From Citrobacter sp. On2M (GTDB lineage Bacteria; Pseudomonadota; Gammaproteobacteria; Enterobacterales; Enterobacteriaceae): a DNA stretch of 64,000 nucleotides. A program made the translations under genes and the position numbers. Under the pieces are notes generated by a model. It ran no database searches. It was given only the letters and a program-made list of their open reading frames with translations, and was not told the origin of the DNA. The number at the start of each line of letters is the position of its first letter. Position 1 is the stretch's first letter. Positions 10,463 through 20,783 of the stretch are shown piece after piece. The DNA lies in the NCBI RefSeq assembly GCF_018035235.1, contig NZ_WPCV01000004.1:1240001-1304000 (forward strand), read 5' to 3'.

Positions 10463-13060
10463 TTATTTCTTCCCTTCTACCCATTTACCGTCAACGAAGA
10501 ACGCGGACCAGCCGGTCGCCTTACCGTCTTTCTCAGCGGCGACGTACTGCTGCTTGGTTTTACGGCTGAAGCGAACCATGGACTTGTTGCCGTCCGGATC
10601 TGTCTGCGGTGCATCTGCCAAATAGCGCAGTTTTTCCGGTAGACGATCGCGGAAACGGTACAACTCTTCCACCAGCGGCGCACGGGTCTCACGTGATTTC
10701 GGGAACGTATTTGCCGCGAGGAAGATACCTGCAGCACCATCACGTAACACGAAATACGCGTCAGATTTTTCACACGGCAGTTCCGGCAACGGAACCGGAT
10801 CTTCTTTCGGCGGAGCGACTTCACCGTTGCGCAGGATCTTACGGGTATTTTTGCACTCGTCGTTGGTACACGCCATGTACTTGCCAAAACGCCCCATTTT
10901 CAGGTGCATCTCAGAGCCACATTTCTCACACTCAACGATAGGACCGTCATAACCCTTGATGCGGAATTCGCCCTCTTCAATCTCATAGCCATCGCAGGTA
11001 GGGTTATTACCACATACATGCAGCTTGCGCTTAGGATCGATAAGGTAGCTGTCCATCGCCGTGCCGCATTTCTGGCAGCGACGTTTGGCGCGCAGAGCAT
11101 TCGTTTCCGCATCGTCGCCTTCCAGCACGTTCAGTACTTCGTTTTCCGGCACCAGATTAATGGTAGTTTTGCAACGCTCTTTCGGGGAAAGCGCGTAACC
11201 GGAACAACCAAGGAAAACGCCGGTACTGGCGGTACGAATCCCCATCTTGCGTCCGCAGGTCGGACAATCAATGCTGGTCAGCACCATCTGGTTCGGACGC
11301 ATACCGCCCTCTTCAGGATCTTTCTCGGCTTTATCCAGTTGCTGAGTAAAATCAGTGAAGAAGTTGTCGAGCACGCCCTTCCATTCGGCTTCGTGATTCG
11401 CGACCTGATCGAGGCTGTCTTCCATCTGCGCGGTAAAATCGTAGTTCATCAGTTCACGGAAGTTTTCTTCCAGACGATCGGTGACGATTTCACCCATTTT
11501 TTCTGCGTAGAAACGACGGTTTTCCACGCGAACATAACCGCGATCCTGAATCGTAGAAATGATCGACGCATACGTTGATGGACGACCAATGCCACGCTTT
11601 TCAAGCTCTTTAACCAGCGAGGCTTCACTGAAACGTGCAGGCGGTTTAGTAAAGTGCTGTGCTGGCGTCAGTTCGATAAGCGTCAGCGTATCGCCTTTTT
11701 CTACCGCCGGTAAAATGCGGTCTTCATCGCCCTTACGCAGCGCTGGCATTACCTTTGTCCAGCCATCGAAGCGCAGAATACGACCGCGCGCCTTCAGACG
11801 GAAATCACCCGCGTCTACGGTCAACGTGGTTGAGTCGTATTTAGCTGGCGTCATCTGACAGGCAACAAACTGGCGCCAAATCAGTTGATACAGTTTTTGC
11901 GCATCGGCTTCCATGTCTTTCAGCGATTCCGCCTGTACGGCGACATCGGAAGGACGAATAGCTTCATGCGCTTCTTGCGAGTTCTCTTTGCTGGCGTACT
12001 GGTTCGCGCTATCCGGCAAATATTTTTTGCCAAAATTATCGCTGATGTAATCGCGGACCATGTTCACCGCGTCCTGGCTCAGGTTAGTTGAGTCAGTACG
12101 CATGTAAGTGATATAGCCCGCTTCATACAAGCGTTGCGCCATCATCATGGTTTTCTTCACACCGAAACCCAGACGCGTGCTGGCAGCCTGCTGTAGCGTA
12201 GAGGTGATAAACGGCGCGCCCGGCTTGCTGCTGGTCGGCTTATCTTCACGTTCCAGAACGCTGTAGCGCGCTTTTTCCAACAGACTAACGGCGGCAAGCG
12301 TTTGTTCCCGGTTGACCGGACGGAACGGTTTATCATTCTGATGCGTCACCTCGAGCGGTAACGCGTCACCGCCTGGCGTGGTTGTGTTGGCATCAATCTC
12401 CCAGAACTCTTCTGGAACAAATGCTTTGATTTCGCGTTCACGCTCAACCACCAGACGCACAGCAACTGACTGTACGCGACCAGCTGACAGACCACGCGCA
12501 ATTTTTTTCCACAGCAGCGGCGACACCATATAGCCCACAACACGGTCCATAAAGCGGCGCGCCTGTTGCGCATTTACACGGTCGATGTTCAGTTCGCCAG
12601 GTTTTTCAAATGCCTGACGAATAGCGTTTTTGGTAATTTCGTTAAACACCACGCGGCTGTAGCGGGTGTCATCGCCACCGATCACTTCCCGCAGGTGCCA
12701 CGCAATGGCTTCCCCTTCGCGGTCAAGGTCGGTTGCGAGATAGATGTGGTCGGCTTTTTCAGCCAGTTGCTTCAGTTCAGAAACCACTTTCTCTTTACCG
12801 GGCAGCACTTCATAGCGCGCATCCCAGTTGTGCCACGGGTCAACACCCATACGGTTGACGAGAGCGCCACGTTCATCCTTTTTGGGCTTTTTAGCCGTTT
12901 TGGTGGAGGTTGAGTCGGCGCTCTTTTTAGTTGCTGAGCCACTGGTCGGCAAATCACGGATATGACCGACGCTGGATTTCACCACGTAGTCATTACCCAG
13001 ATACTTGTTGATCGTTTTGGCTTTTGCCGGGGACTCAACGATGACAAGAGCTTTACCCAT
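10463..13060 (-). CDS. topA: DNA topoisomerase I TopA
   Basis: 865-residue type IA topoisomerase that relaxes negative supercoils. Start chosen at the ATG of [15 protein letters not shown], preceded by AAGGTG; a GTG two codons earlier is in frame but redundant. Toprim domain at the N-terminus (VIVESPAK...[13 protein letters not shown]), catalytic tyrosine in [10 protein letters not shown] near residue 319, and three C-terminal four-cysteine zinc elements ([26 protein letters not shown]) followed by the zinc-ribbon-like tail. Same size as E. coli TopA. Confidence 0.98.
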   Translation of the reverse strand: MGKALVIVESPAKAKTINKYLGNDYVVKSSVGHIRDLPTSGSATKKSADSTSTKTAKKPKKDERGALVNRMGVDPWHNWDARYEVLPGKEKVVSELKQLAEKADHIYLATDLDREGEAIAWHLREVIGGDDTRYSRVVFNEITKNAIRQAFEKPGELNIDRVNAQQARRFMDRVVGYMVSPLLWKKIARGLSAGRVQSVAVRLVVEREREIKAFVPEEFWEIDANTTTPGGDALPLEVTHQNDKPFRPVNREQTLAAVSLLEKARYSVLEREDKPTSSKPGAPFITSTLQQAASTRLGFGVKKTMMMAQRLYEAGYITYMRTDSTNLSQDAVNMVRDYISDNFGKKYLPDSANQYASKENSQEAHEAIRPSDVAVQAESLKDMEADAQKLYQLIWRQFVACQMTPAKYDSTTLTVDAGDFRLKARGRILRFDGWTKVMPALRKGDEDRILPAVEKGDTLTLIELTPAQHFTKPPARFSEASLVKELEKRGIGRPSTYASIISTIQDRGYVRVENRRFYAEKMGEIVTDRLEENFRELMNYDFTAQMEDSLDQVANHEAEWKGVLDNFFTDFTQQLDKAEKDPEEGGMRPNQMVLTSIDCPTCGRKMGIRTASTGVFLGCSGYALSPKERCKTTINLVPENEVLNVLEGDDAETNALRAKRRCQKCGTAMDSYLIDPKRKLHVCGNNPTCDGYEIEEGEFRIKGYDGPIVECEKCGSEMHLKMGRFGKYMACTNDECKNTRKILRNGEVAPPKEDPVPLPELPCEKSDAYFVLRDGAAGIFLAANTFPKSRETRAPLVEELYRFRDRLPEKLRYLADAPQTDPDGNKSMVRFSRKTKQQYVAAEKDGKATGWSAFFVDGKWVEGKK

Positions 13061-13458
13061 ATTCACCTTTACCTAATTTGATTCTTCCAGAATGCGTCGC
13101 ACGTTGATTCACCTTCCACTGGCGACGAGACATCGATATGGTCTCTGCGTCGGCGGATATCAACCCCTTAAACTGATTCGCGCTTGCAATGTAACTCTCA
13201 TATAACTGAGTTAACAGGCTTTTTTGCTCACAAACGCTATAGCACGACGAAGTATTGGTCGAATGTCAAGCAAATCTGTTGCCAGATTGACGAAAGCGTC
13301 ACACTGTACCTGATAAAATGCGTTACGCAACTTTATTAGCATGCAAAAACAAATATCGCCAGTTGTAACACCGCCGTAAAACCTTCATTTATGTCAGGGA
13401 ATATTTGCCCATAAGCTGGGCTCAGCGTAGACTAATGTCCTTGTTTAAGGAGTAAATC
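13061..13458. promoter_or_regulatory. Divergent topA-yciN control region
   Basis: About 400 bases between topA (leftward) and yciN (rightward). In E. coli topA has several supercoiling- and heat-responsive promoters in this interval. A long leader is likely here too. I did not find individual boxes that I can defend. A clear AAGGAG lies seven bases ahead of the yciN ATG. Confidence 0.5.
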
Positions 13459-13710
13459 ATGCATAAAGACACTCAACCCATCGATCGCGAAACACTGCTG
13501 ATTGAAGCCAACAAAATCATTCGTGAGCATGAGGACACGCTGGCGGGGATTGTCGCCACCGGAGTTACACAGCGAAATGGTGTACTGGTTTTCAGCGGAG
13601 ATTACTTTTTAGACGAGCAAGGGCTACCGACGCCCAAAAGTACGGCTGTGTTTAATATGTTTAAACACCTGGCGCACGTACTTTCTGAAAAGTATCACTT
13701 GATCGATTAA
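13459..13710 (+). CDS. yciN: YciN, small conserved protein
   Basis: 83-residue soluble protein of the YciN family (DUF2498), nearly identical to E. coli Yci[15 protein letters not shown], then [14 protein letters not shown] and [16 protein letters not shown]. No membrane segment, signal peptide or catalytic motif. Its biochemical role is unknown. It stands alone, divergent from topA and convergent with sohB across a REP element. Confidence 0.95.
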   Translation: MHKDTQPIDRETLLIEANKIIREHEDTLAGIVATGVTQRNGVLVFSGDYFLDEQGLPTPKSTAVFNMFKHLAHVLSEKYHLID

Positions 13711-13723
13711 CGCGAGAAATCAT

Positions 13724-13810
13724 TTGCCGGATGGCGACTGAGCTTAATCCTGCCTACGTTAGTGCATATCTGTAGGTCGGGTAAGACGCGTTTGCATCGC
13801 CACCCGGCAA
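13724..13810. repeat. REP/BIME element between yciN and sohB
   Basis: Begins with TGCCGGATGGCG and ends with the inverted arm CGCCACCCGGCA. The centre carries TAGGTCGGGTAAG, typical of enterobacterial REP pairs (BIME). It lies between two convergent genes, the usual location. Confidence 0.88.
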
Positions 13811-13817
13811 TGAAGAT

Positions 13818-14864
13818 TTACATCAGAGGTTTCTGTCCCCGCTGCCACCAGCGCATCAGCAAACGGTCAGCGCTCTCCGCCGCACTACCGGTGAAACGAT
13901 CCATCAGTTTTTTACGCTGCAGGTAACGTACGTTTAATACCTCGCGGCCTTCCATCAACCCGAGGATCACCTCATCGCTGGTATTGATCTCATCCACTAA
14001 CCCATTTGCCAGTGCTTGTTGACCAAACCAATGTTCCCCTGTGGCAACCTGCTCAATGTCCAGAGTCGGACGCATGCGCTGCACAAAATCTTTAAACAGA
14101 TGATGCGTTTCGTTCAGATCTTCGCGGAATTTCTGCCGCCCTTCTTCCGTGTTTTCACCGAGTAAAGTCAGCGTACGTTTATACTGTCCGGCGGTATGCA
14201 GCTCGATATCAATATCTTTCCCTTTCAGGAAACGGTTAAAGTTCGGGATCTGCGCGACGACGCCAATAGAGCCGACGATAGCAAACGGCGCCGAGACAAT
14301 TTTATCCGCCACGCAGGCCATCATATATCCGCCGCTGGCAGCGACTTTATCTACCGTGACGGTTAGCGGGATCTGCTTATCGCGCAAGCGTTGTAACTGC
14401 GAGGCGGCCAGACCATAGCCATGTACCACGCCGCCCGGACTTTCAAGACGAACCACCACCTGGTCCTGAGGTTTAACGACCGCCAGCACCGCTGTAACCT
14501 CTTCGCGTAATGCGCTGACCTCATGGGCATCCATACTGCCTTTAAAATCGAGAACCCATACCCGAGGCTTATCAGATAACGTGCTGTCTCCCTGTTTCGC
14601 TTTAGCCTTAGCCGCTTTCGCCTCCAACTTATGTTTCTTTTTCTGCGCCTTGTGCCAAAGTTTTTGCTGATGCCCATCTAACAGGGCCAGCGACAGGTCT
14701 TCCTTCATCTCTTTATATTGATCGCTGAGATTAATAACCCGTAATTCTCCACGCTGACGTTTGCGTTGTGTCGCATTTACAATCAGCATCACCACCACCG
14801 CGATAGCCACGACGACAGTGACAATTTTTGCCAAAAACAGCCCATATTCAGACAACAATTCCAC
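13818..14864 (-). CDS. sohB: SohB, membrane-anchored S49 peptidase
   Basis: 348-residue protease of the SppA/S49 family facing the periplasm. One N-terminal membrane helix (about residues 5-30, LFLAKIVTVVVAIAVVVMLIV) is followed by a charged linker rich in Lys (KAQKKKHKLEAKAAKAKAK) and the S49 domain, with catalytic serine in AASGGYMMACVA. Start taken as the GTG of VELLSEYG, matching E. coli MELLSEYG and preceded by AAGGTGGG; another GTG lies three codons upstream. Multicopy sohB suppresses degP (htrA) loss in E. coli. Confidence 0.95.
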   Translation of the reverse strand: MELLSEYGLFLAKIVTVVVAIAVVVMLIVNATQRKRQRGELRVINLSDQYKEMKEDLSLALLDGHQQKLWHKAQKKKHKLEAKAAKAKAKQGDSTLSDKPRVWVLDFKGSMDAHEVSALREEVTAVLAVVKPQDQVVVRLESPGGVVHGYGLAASQLQRLRDKQIPLTVTVDKVAASGGYMMACVADKIVSAPFAIVGSIGVVAQIPNFNRFLKGKDIDIELHTAGQYKRTLTLLGENTEEGRQKFREDLNETHHLFKDFVQRMRPTLDIEQVATGEHWFGQQALANGLVDEINTSDEVILGLMEGREVLNVRYLQRKKLMDRFTGSAAESADRLLMRWWQRGQKPLM

Positions 14865-15083
14865 AAGACCCACCTTGGTTAAACAACGCTACTTTTGCTC
14901 AGTGTACAACAGCCTTGTTAACCCGTCTTGCTTCTCCATCCAGTGAGGAACCAGCAAAAAGCATGACAACGCGTTCATTTTGCGGTGTTATTGCCTTTGG
15001 CTGATTGAAAAAGAACAGGGTTTAAGGCATAAAGCCCAAAAGTTATCGCGAACGAGATGGCCAGACGTCGCCGAGGAGTAGCC

Positions 15084-15845
15084 GTGCATTATCAACCTAA
15101 ACAAGACCTTCTACAGGACCGCATTATTCTGGTCACCGGAGCCAGCGACGGCATCGGGCGTGAGGCCGCTCAGACCTATGCGCGTTACGGCGCGACCGTT
15201 ATTCTGCTTGGACGCAACGAAGAGAAACTGCGCCGGGTTGCCCGCACCATCGCCGATGAAAACGGTACGCAACCACACTGGTTTACGCTGGATCTGCTCA
15301 ACTGCACATCCACTGAATGCCACCAGCTCGCACAACGCATTGCCGCGCATTTCCCGCGTCTGGATGGTGTACTGCATAATGCCGGGTTGCTCGGCGATAT
15401 TTGCCCGATGAGCGAACAAAACCCGCAGGTCTGGCAGGACGTGATGCAAGTAAACGTCAATGCGACCTTTATGCTGACACAGGCATTGCTGCCGTTGTTG
15501 CTCAAATCTGATGCCGGCTCGCTGGTCTTCACCTCCTCCAGCGTCGGTCGCCAGGGGCGCGCCAACTGGGGGGCATATGCCGTCTCCAAATTTGCTACCG
15601 AAGGAATGATGCAGGTTCTGGCAGATGAATATCAGAACCGCCACCTGCGCGTAAACTGTATCAATCCTGGCGGTACACGTACCGACATGCGAGCCAGCGC
15701 ATTCCCGACCGAAGATCCGCAAAAATTGAAAACGCCCGCCGATATCATGCCGCTCTATCTGTGGCTGATGGGCGATGACAGCCGCCGTAAAACCGGTATG
15801 ACTTTCGATGCCCAGCCGGGCCGTAAACCAGGAATAGCCCAATGA
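15084..15845 (+). CDS. yciK: YciK, short-chain dehydrogenase/reductase
   Basis: 253-residue classical SDR enzyme. NAD(P)-binding glycine motif TGASDGIG near the N-terminus, NAG motif HNAGLLGD, and active-site Ser (FTSSSVG) plus YAVSK. GTG start chosen because it is preceded by GAGGAG and matches E. coli YciK (MHYQPKQDLL); upstream in-frame codons are arginine-rich and unlike the family. The physiological substrate is unknown. Its last four bases overlap the start of btuR (ATGA), so the two genes form a translationally coupled pair. Confidence 0.95.
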   Translation: MHYQPKQDLLQDRIILVTGASDGIGREAAQTYARYGATVILLGRNEEKLRRVARTIADENGTQPHWFTLDLLNCTSTECHQLAQRIAAHFPRLDGVLHNAGLLGDICPMSEQNPQVWQDVMQVNVNATFMLTQALLPLLLKSDAGSLVFTSSSVGRQGRANWGAYAVSKFATEGMMQVLADEYQNRHLRVNCINPGGTRTDMRASAFPTEDPQKLKTPADIMPLYLWLMGDDSRRKTGMTFDAQPGRKPGIAQ

Positions 15846-16432
15846 GTGAAGAACGCTATCAACAGCGCCAGCAGCGCGTAAAAGACCGGGTTGATGCCCG
15901 TGTTGCCGCAGCGAAAGATGAGCGCGGGATTATCATCGTGTTCACCGGTAATGGTAAGGGAAAAACCACCGCCGCGTTCGGTACCGCCACCCGCGCAGTA
16001 GGTCACGGTAAAAAAGTCGGCGTGGTGCAATTTATTAAGGGCACATGGCCAAACGGGGAACGTAACTTACTCGAACCTCACGGCGTAGAGTTTCAGGTCA
16101 TGGCAACAGGATTTACCTGGGAAACGCAGAACCGCGAGTCCGACACCGCTGCCTGTATGGCCGTGTGGGAACACGGTAAGCGGATGCTGGCCGATGCTGA
16201 GCTGGATATGGTGATACTGGACGAACTGACCTACATGGTGGCTTACGACTACCTGCCGCTTGAAGAGGTCATCAATGCCCTGAACGCGCGCCCAGCCCAT
16301 CAAACGGTCATTATCACTGGGCGTGGATGTCATCGCGATATTCTGGAGTTAGCTGACACGGTCAGCGAGCTGCGCCCGGTCAAGCATGCGTTTGAAGCGG
16401 GCGTGAAAGCCCAGCCAGGGATCGATTACTAA
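15842..16432 (+). CDS. btuR: Cob(I)alamin adenosyltransferase BtuR (CobA)
   Basis: 196-residue ATP:corrinoid adenosyltransferase that adds the adenosyl group to cobalamin and cobinamide. P-loop near the N-terminus is GNGKGKTTAAFG; the strand with VILDELTYM and the end region IITGRGCHRD are typical of the CobA type. Length matches E. coli BtuR. Coupled to yciK through an ATGA overlap. It serves salvage or de novo cobalamin use. Confidence 0.97.
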   Translation: MSEERYQQRQQRVKDRVDARVAAAKDERGIIIVFTGNGKGKTTAAFGTATRAVGHGKKVGVVQFIKGTWPNGERNLLEPHGVEFQVMATGFTWETQNRESDTAACMAVWEHGKRMLADAELDMVILDELTYMVAYDYLPLEEVINALNARPAHQTVIITGRGCHRDILELADTVSELRPVKHAFEAGVKAQPGIDY

Positions 16433-16455
16433 AAAAGGGCCCACTGGGCCCTTTT
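16433..16455. terminator. Bidirectional terminator between btuR and rluB
   Basis: Perfect 10-bp stem AAAAGGGCCC/GGGCCCTTTT with a three-base loop ACT, directly at the btuR stop codon. It serves both convergent genes. Confidence 0.92.
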
Positions 16456-16474
16456 GATCTCTACGACAGCAAAA

Positions 16475-17350
16475 TTAACCGTTGTTGCTGCGACCGCCCG
16501 GACGACGGCTGCTGCCGACCTGAGAGTGACGCTTTACCGCACGACGGATCTGGTTTGCCTTCATGCGGCGACGATCTTTCTCGACGGCCACTTTGGAGGT
16601 CGTTTCTGGTTTCAGCTCCACCAGTTCACGCAGATAGTTGGTCTGAGCAAGATCAAGCTCTGTCCAGCCACCACGCGGCAGGCCTTTCGGCAGCGGGATA
16701 TCACCGTAACGGACACGGATCAAACGGCTTACCTGCACACCTACGGCTTCCCACAGGCGACGGACTTCACGGTTACGCCCTTCGGTCAGCGTGACGTTAT
16801 ACCACTGGTTGATCCCTTCACCGCCGCTGAACTTGATCGTTTTAAACGCAGCCGGACCATCTTCCAGCTGCACGCCACGACTCAGATCGCGCAGTTTCGC
16901 GTCATCAACCTGGCCAAACACACGCACCGCATATTCACGTTCAACTTCGCGGCTTGGGTGCATCAAACGGTTCGCGAGCTCACCGTCGGTGGTGAACAAC
17001 AGTAAACCACAGGTATTCACGTCCAGGCGCCCCACAGCAATCCAGCGCGCGTCGCGCAGTTTTGGCAGACGATCAAATACGGTCGGACGACCTTCCGGAT
17101 CGTTACGGGTACACAGTTCACCTTCTGGCTTGTAGTAGGCCAGAACGCGGCAGATTTGCTCCGCAGGCTCTTTAACCGAAATCAGATGACCGTCGATACG
17201 GATTTTCAGACCCGGCGTGACTTCAACGCGATCGCCGAGCGTGGCAATTTTGCCATCAACGCTCACGCGACCCGCGGCAATAATAGATTCAATTTCACGG
17301 CGAGAACCGTGGCCAGCGCGCGCCAGCACTTTTTGTAACTTTTCGCTCAT
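16475..17350 (-). CDS. rluB: 23S rRNA pseudouridine 2605 synthase RluB
   Basis: 291-residue pseudouridine synthase of the RsuA family, modifying U2605 of 23S rRNA. S4 RNA-binding domain at residues 1-60 ([19 protein letters not shown]), catalytic aspartate in [14 protein letters not shown], and a basic C-terminal tail ([17 protein letters not shown], then [12 protein letters not shown]). Start at MSEKLQKVL, preceded by AGGAAG. An upstream in-frame ATG is not family-like. Confidence 0.97.
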   Translation of the reverse strand: MSEKLQKVLARAGHGSRREIESIIAAGRVSVDGKIATLGDRVEVTPGLKIRIDGHLISVKEPAEQICRVLAYYKPEGELCTRNDPEGRPTVFDRLPKLRDARWIAVGRLDVNTCGLLLFTTDGELANRLMHPSREVEREYAVRVFGQVDDAKLRDLSRGVQLEDGPAAFKTIKFSGGEGINQWYNVTLTEGRNREVRRLWEAVGVQVSRLIRVRYGDIPLPKGLPRGGWTELDLAQTNYLRELVELKPETTSKVAVEKDRRRMKANQIRRAVKRHSQVGSSRRPGGRSNNG

Positions 17351-17450
17351 AGAGCTTCCTTTAGATGTCGCCTTCACAGGCGTCGAACAGGAGAATCAAC
17401 GGCGCCAGTCAGCGCCATTTTAAGGCCGCGTAGTATAGCGGTTCGCGCCC

Positions 17451-18071
17451 TTATAAGAAAGGTTTAACATCGCCGACGCCTTCCCGCAGCACCACCGGAG
17501 AATCGTCGGTTAAATCGATAACCGTGGTCGGCTGCTGGCCAAGATAACCACCGTGGATAATCAAATCCACCTGTTTCTCCAGACGGTCTTTTATTTCTTC
17601 CGGATCTGACTCGGTAAATTCACTGCCCGGCAGCATCAGTGACGTGGAGAGCATCGGCTCGCCCAGCGCTTCAAGCAGCGCCAGTGCTATCGGGTTCGAG
17701 GGCACACGCAGGCCAATAGTTTTACGCTTTTCCTGCAACAAACGGCGCGGAACCTCTTTCGTCCCTTTCAGAATGAAGGTGTAGTTGCCCGGCGTGTTGT
17801 TTTTGATCAAACGAAAGGCCACGTTGTCGACAAAGGAATAGGTCGACAATTCAGACAGGTCACGGCACATCAGCGTAAAGTTGTGCCCGTCCGGCAGGTG
17901 GCGGATACGGCAAATGCGCTCCATTGCACCTTTATCTTCAATTTTACAACCCAACGCGTAGCCGGAATCAGTTGGATAGACGATCACCCCACCTTTCCGC
18001 ACGATATCAACGGCCTGATTGATCAGTCGCTGCTGCGGGTTATCAGGATGAATATAAAAAAACTGGCTCAT
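17451..18071 (-). CDS. yciO: YciO, Sua5/YciO/YrdC-family protein
   Basis: 206-residue protein with the YrdC-type RNA/nucleotide-binding fold: KGGVIVYPTDSGYALGC, KNNTPGNYTFILKGT and GLRVPSNPIAL are the family signatures. Relatives (TsaC, Sua5) make threonylcarbamoyl-AMP for the t6A tRNA modification; YciO itself is a paralogue with only weak or unclear activity of that kind. Start at MSQFFYIHP, preceded by GAGGAAAG. The start overlaps the end of rnm by four bases. Confidence 0.95.
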   Translation of the reverse strand: MSQFFYIHPDNPQQRLINQAVDIVRKGGVIVYPTDSGYALGCKIEDKGAMERICRIRHLPDGHNFTLMCRDLSELSTYSFVDNVAFRLIKNNTPGNYTFILKGTKEVPRRLLQEKRKTIGLRVPSNPIALALLEALGEPMLSTSLMLPGSEFTESDPEEIKDRLEKQVDLIIHGGYLGQQPTTVIDLTDDSPVVLREGVGDVKPFL

Positions 18072-18946
18072 ACTTTCCTCTCTGTGATCTCGGGCTGCTC
18101 CCAAAGTTCCCAGACGCCTTCTACGCCTGCGGGCAACCAGAGTTTACGCCCCAGTTCAATCCACGGGCAGGGTAGATGAAAATCCGACCCTTGCGATGCC
18201 CACAGTTGATGCTGACGCGCAAGCGTTGCCAGATGGGTTCGTTCATTGGGAGACTGCTGGCACTGTGCCACCTCCATCGCGTCGCCGCGGTGTTCAGCAA
18301 AATGCGCAACCAGTCTTTTCAGCCACTTAGCGCTAAGATCGTACCGACCTGGATGAGCCAGAACTGCCTTACCGCCAGAATGATGAATGACATCAATAGC
18401 TTGTTCTATTGTACACCACTGTGGCGGAACGTAACCGGTTTTCCCACGGGCAAGATATTTTTTAAAGACATCCGCCATGGTTGCGGCTTTGCCACATTCC
18501 ACCAGGTAACGCGCAAAATGCCCCCGTGTAACCGCCCCGCCATCAGCCAGTCGCAGCGCCCCTTCCCATGCACCGGGAATGTTCGCTTTGCCGAGCCGCT
18601 CAGCAATCAGGCGCGCGCGCTGCTGGCGACGTTCCGTCTGTTGCGCCAGAAACTCGCGCATCATCGGATGAGCGATATCAATGTTCAGACCCACTATATG
18701 GATCTCATGGTTTTCCCAGACCGTTGATATCTCAACGCCAGAAATCAAATTTAACGCTAAACCTGAACGTGAAATTTCTTCTCTTGCCGCCGCAATGCCC
18801 GCTGTGGTGTCATGATCGGTGATCGCCAGTGTACCGACTCGCATCTCTACCGCACGGTGTACTAAGGCTTCTGGCGTTAACCGCCCATCAGAAGCTGTAG
18901 TATGGCTGTGCAGGTCATAAATCACTGCGTAATTCGTGTCGCTCAA
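18068..18946 (-). CDS. rnm: Rnm (YciV), PHP-domain RNase that matures rRNA 5' ends
   Basis: 292-residue PHP-superfamily phosphoesterase. Metal-binding motifs DLHSHTTASDG (near residue 11), ITDHDT and GSDFH are in place, with KAVLAHPGRY in the middle. The E. coli orthologue (also called TrpH/YciV) is a 5'-3' exonuclease acting on 3',5'-bisphosphate nucleotides and on 5' ends of ribosomal RNAs. It lies divergent from the trp operon, and yciO follows with a four-base overlap. Confidence 0.95.
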   Translation of the reverse strand: MSDTNYAVIYDLHSHTTASDGRLTPEALVHRAVEMRVGTLAITDHDTTAGIAAAREEISRSGLALNLISGVEISTVWENHEIHIVGLNIDIAHPMMREFLAQQTERRQQRARLIAERLGKANIPGAWEGALRLADGGAVTRGHFARYLVECGKAATMADVFKKYLARGKTGYVPPQWCTIEQAIDVIHHSGGKAVLAHPGRYDLSAKWLKRLVAHFAEHRGDAMEVAQCQQSPNERTHLATLARQHQLWASQGSDFHLPCPWIELGRKLWLPAGVEGVWELWEQPEITERKV

Positions 18947-19019
18947 GGCGGCTCCCGTTTCAATAAATGTCGTAACACGCCCATCATAACGGTTTCGACA
19001 AATATACTGAAATCAGGTG

Positions 19020-19060
19020 TTGACTTTACTCCATCGAACTAGTTAACTAGTACGCAAGTT
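19020..19060 (+). promoter_or_regulatory. trp promoter and TrpR operator
   Basis: -35 box TTGACT at 19020-19025, 17-base spacer, -10 box TTAACT at 19043-19048. The near-palindrome CGAACTAGTTAACTAGTACG (19035-19054), the TrpR operator, covers the -10 box, so tryptophan-loaded TrpR blocks RNA polymerase directly. Confidence 0.95.
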
Positions 19061-19081
19061 CACATGAAGAAGGTATCTGAG

Positions 19082-19126
19082 ATGAAAGCAACATTTATCC
19101 TGCACGGTTGGTGGCGCACTTCCTGA
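19082..19126 (+). CDS. trpL: trp operon leader peptide TrpL
   Basis: 14-residue leader peptide MKATFILHGWWRTS with the two adjacent tryptophan codons that sense charged tRNA-Trp. Stalling of the ribosome on these codons favours the antiterminator. It differs from E. coli ([14 protein letters not shown]) at three positions. AGAAGGT lies ahead of the ATG. Confidence 0.97.
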   Translation: MKATFILHGWWRTS

Positions 19127-19129
19127 TTT

Positions 19130-19198
19130 CGGGCAGTGTCTTACGTCTGCAATATGCAACCAGATACCCGGCCCGCCAAATGAGCGGGCTTTTTTTTG
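19130..19198 (+). terminator. trp attenuator
   Basis: Terminator stem 3:4 is GCCCGC (19171-19176) with GCGGGC (19184-19189), followed by T8 at 19190-19197. Upstream segment 2 (around 19130-19150) can pair with segment 3 to form the antiterminator when the ribosome stalls in trpL. Confidence 0.93.
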
Positions 19199-19220
19199 AA
19201 CAAAATTAATGAGAATAACG

Positions 19221-20783
19221 ATGCAAACACAAAAACCGACGCTCGAATTGCTTGCCTGCGATGCCGCCTACCGTGAGAATCCAACAGCACTGTTTCATCA
19301 GGTTTGCGGCGCACGTCCGGCAACGCTGTTGTTGGAATCTGCAGATATCGACAGCAAAGACGATCTGAAGAGTCTGCTGCTGGTCGACAGCGCATTGCGT
19401 ATTACTGCCATCGGTGACACTGTCACTATTCAGGCATTATCCGCAAACGGCGCATCGCTGCTGCCCCTGCTGGATGCGGCCCTGCCAGCTGGCGTTGACA
19501 ACGAACAACAGCCGAATGGACGTCATCTGCGATTCCCTGCCGTCAGCCCACTGCTGGATGAAGACGCCCGTTTATGTTCCCTTTCTGTATTTGATGCGTT
19601 CCGTTTATTGCAAGGGCTGGTTAATGTTCCTGCGCAAGAACGTGAAGCGATGTTCTTCGGCGGTCTGTTTTCCTACGATCTGGTTGCCGGTTTCGAAGAT
19701 TTACCTCAGCTTGAAGCGGGCAACCGTTGCCCTGACTACTGCTTCTATCTGGCAGAAACGCTGATGGTCATCGACCACCAGAAAAAAAGCACCCGCATTC
19801 AGGCCAGCGTTTTTACCCCCAACGATGCAGAAAGACAGCGTCTTAATGCCCGTCTGGCGCAACTGAGCCAACAGCTTACCGAACCTGCGCCGCCGCTGCC
19901 CGTCACTGAAGTCCCGCAGATGCGCTGCGAATGCAATCAGAGTGATGAAGAGTTTGGTGCAGTGGTCCGTGGGATGCAAAAGGCCATTCGCGCGGGTGAA
20001 ATTTTCCAGGTGGTACCATCCCGCCGTTTCTCGCTACCCTGCCCTTCGCCGCTGGCTGCCTACTATGTACTGAAGAAAAGTAACCCCAGCCCGTATATGT
20101 TTTTCATGCAGGACGACGAGTTCACGCTGTTTGGTGCTTCACCAGAAAGCTCGTTGAAATACGATGCCTCCAGCCGCCAGATTGAAATCTATCCCATTGC
20201 CGGGACTCGCCCACGCGGCCGTCGGGCGGACGGTTCGCTTGACCGCGATCTCGACAGTCGTATTGAGCTGGAGATGCGTACCGATCATAAAGAGCTTTCA
20301 GAGCATCTGATGTTGGTTGACCTGGCGCGTAACGATCTGGCGCGCATCTGTACGCCGGGCAGCCGCTACGTTGCTGATCTGACCAAAGTGGATCGGTACT
20401 CCTTCGTGATGCACCTGGTTTCTCGCGTTGTCGGCGAACTGCGTAGCGATCTGGATGTGCTGCATGCGTACCGCGCCTGTATGAATATGGGCACGCTAAG
20501 CGGCGCGCCGAAAGTTCGCGCCATGCAACTTATCGCCGAGGCAGAAGGTCGACGCCGTGGCAGCTATGGCGGCGCCGTAGGTTACTTCACCGCCCATGGC
20601 GATCTGGATACCTGCATTGTGATTCGTTCCGCCCTCGTGGAAGACGGTATTGCCACCGTACAAGCCGGTGCCGGGATTGTTCTGGATTCTGTTCCGCAGT
20701 CTGAAGCCGATGAAACCCGTAATAAAGCGCGTGCGGTTCTGCGTGCTATCGCCACCGCACACCACGCACAGGAGACTTTCTGA
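19221..20783 (+). CDS. trpE: Anthranilate synthase component I TrpE
   Basis: 520 residues; makes anthranilate from chorismate with ammonia supplied by the TrpG domain of the next gene. The N-terminal feedback motif LLLESADID (tryptophan binding) and the chorismate-binding C-terminal half ([40 protein letters not shown]) are intact. Start at [10 protein letters not shown], 23 bases after the attenuator T-run. The stop codon overlaps the trpD start (TGATG), the classic coupling. A matS site lies in the 5' third. Confidence 0.98.
   Translation: MQTQKPTLELLACDAAYRENPTALFHQVCGARPATLLLESADIDSKDDLKSLLLVDSALRITAIGDTVTIQALSANGASLLPLLDAALPAGVDNEQQPNGRHLRFPAVSPLLDEDARLCSLSVFDAFRLLQGLVNVPAQEREAMFFGGLFSYDLVAGFEDLPQLEAGNRCPDYCFYLAETLMVIDHQKKSTRIQASVFTPNDAERQRLNARLAQLSQQLTEPAPPLPVTEVPQMRCECNQSDEEFGAVVRGMQKAIRAGEIFQVVPSRRFSLPCPSPLAAYYVLKKSNPSPYMFFMQDDEFTLFGASPESSLKYDASSRQIEIYPIAGTRPRGRRADGSLDRDLDSRIELEMRTDHKELSEHLMLVDLARNDLARICTPGSRYVADLTKVDRYSFVMHLVSRVVGELRSDLDVLHAYRACMNMGTLSGAPKVRAMQLIAEAEGRRRGSYGGAVGYFTAHGDLDTCIVIRSALVEDGIATVQAGAGIVLDSVPQSEADETRNKARAVLRAIATAHHAQETF
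19414..19426. promoter_or_regulatory. matS site (MatP binding) inside trpE
   Basis: GTGACACTGTCAC fits the MatP consensus GTGACRNYGTCAC at every position. Its partner is in pyrF at 1801-1813. Confidence 0.85.

Noticed and set aside
14386-14400. GTTGTAACT in sohB, considered as a further Ter site
   Set aside because: The upstream part lacks the invariant position-6 G and the TATG word, so Tus locking would not be expected.
18165-18172. GGGCAGGG, a KOPS-like word
   Set aside because: Copies occur on both strands in the window (also 4557-4564 and 20037-20044 on the minus strand); too few to infer polarity.
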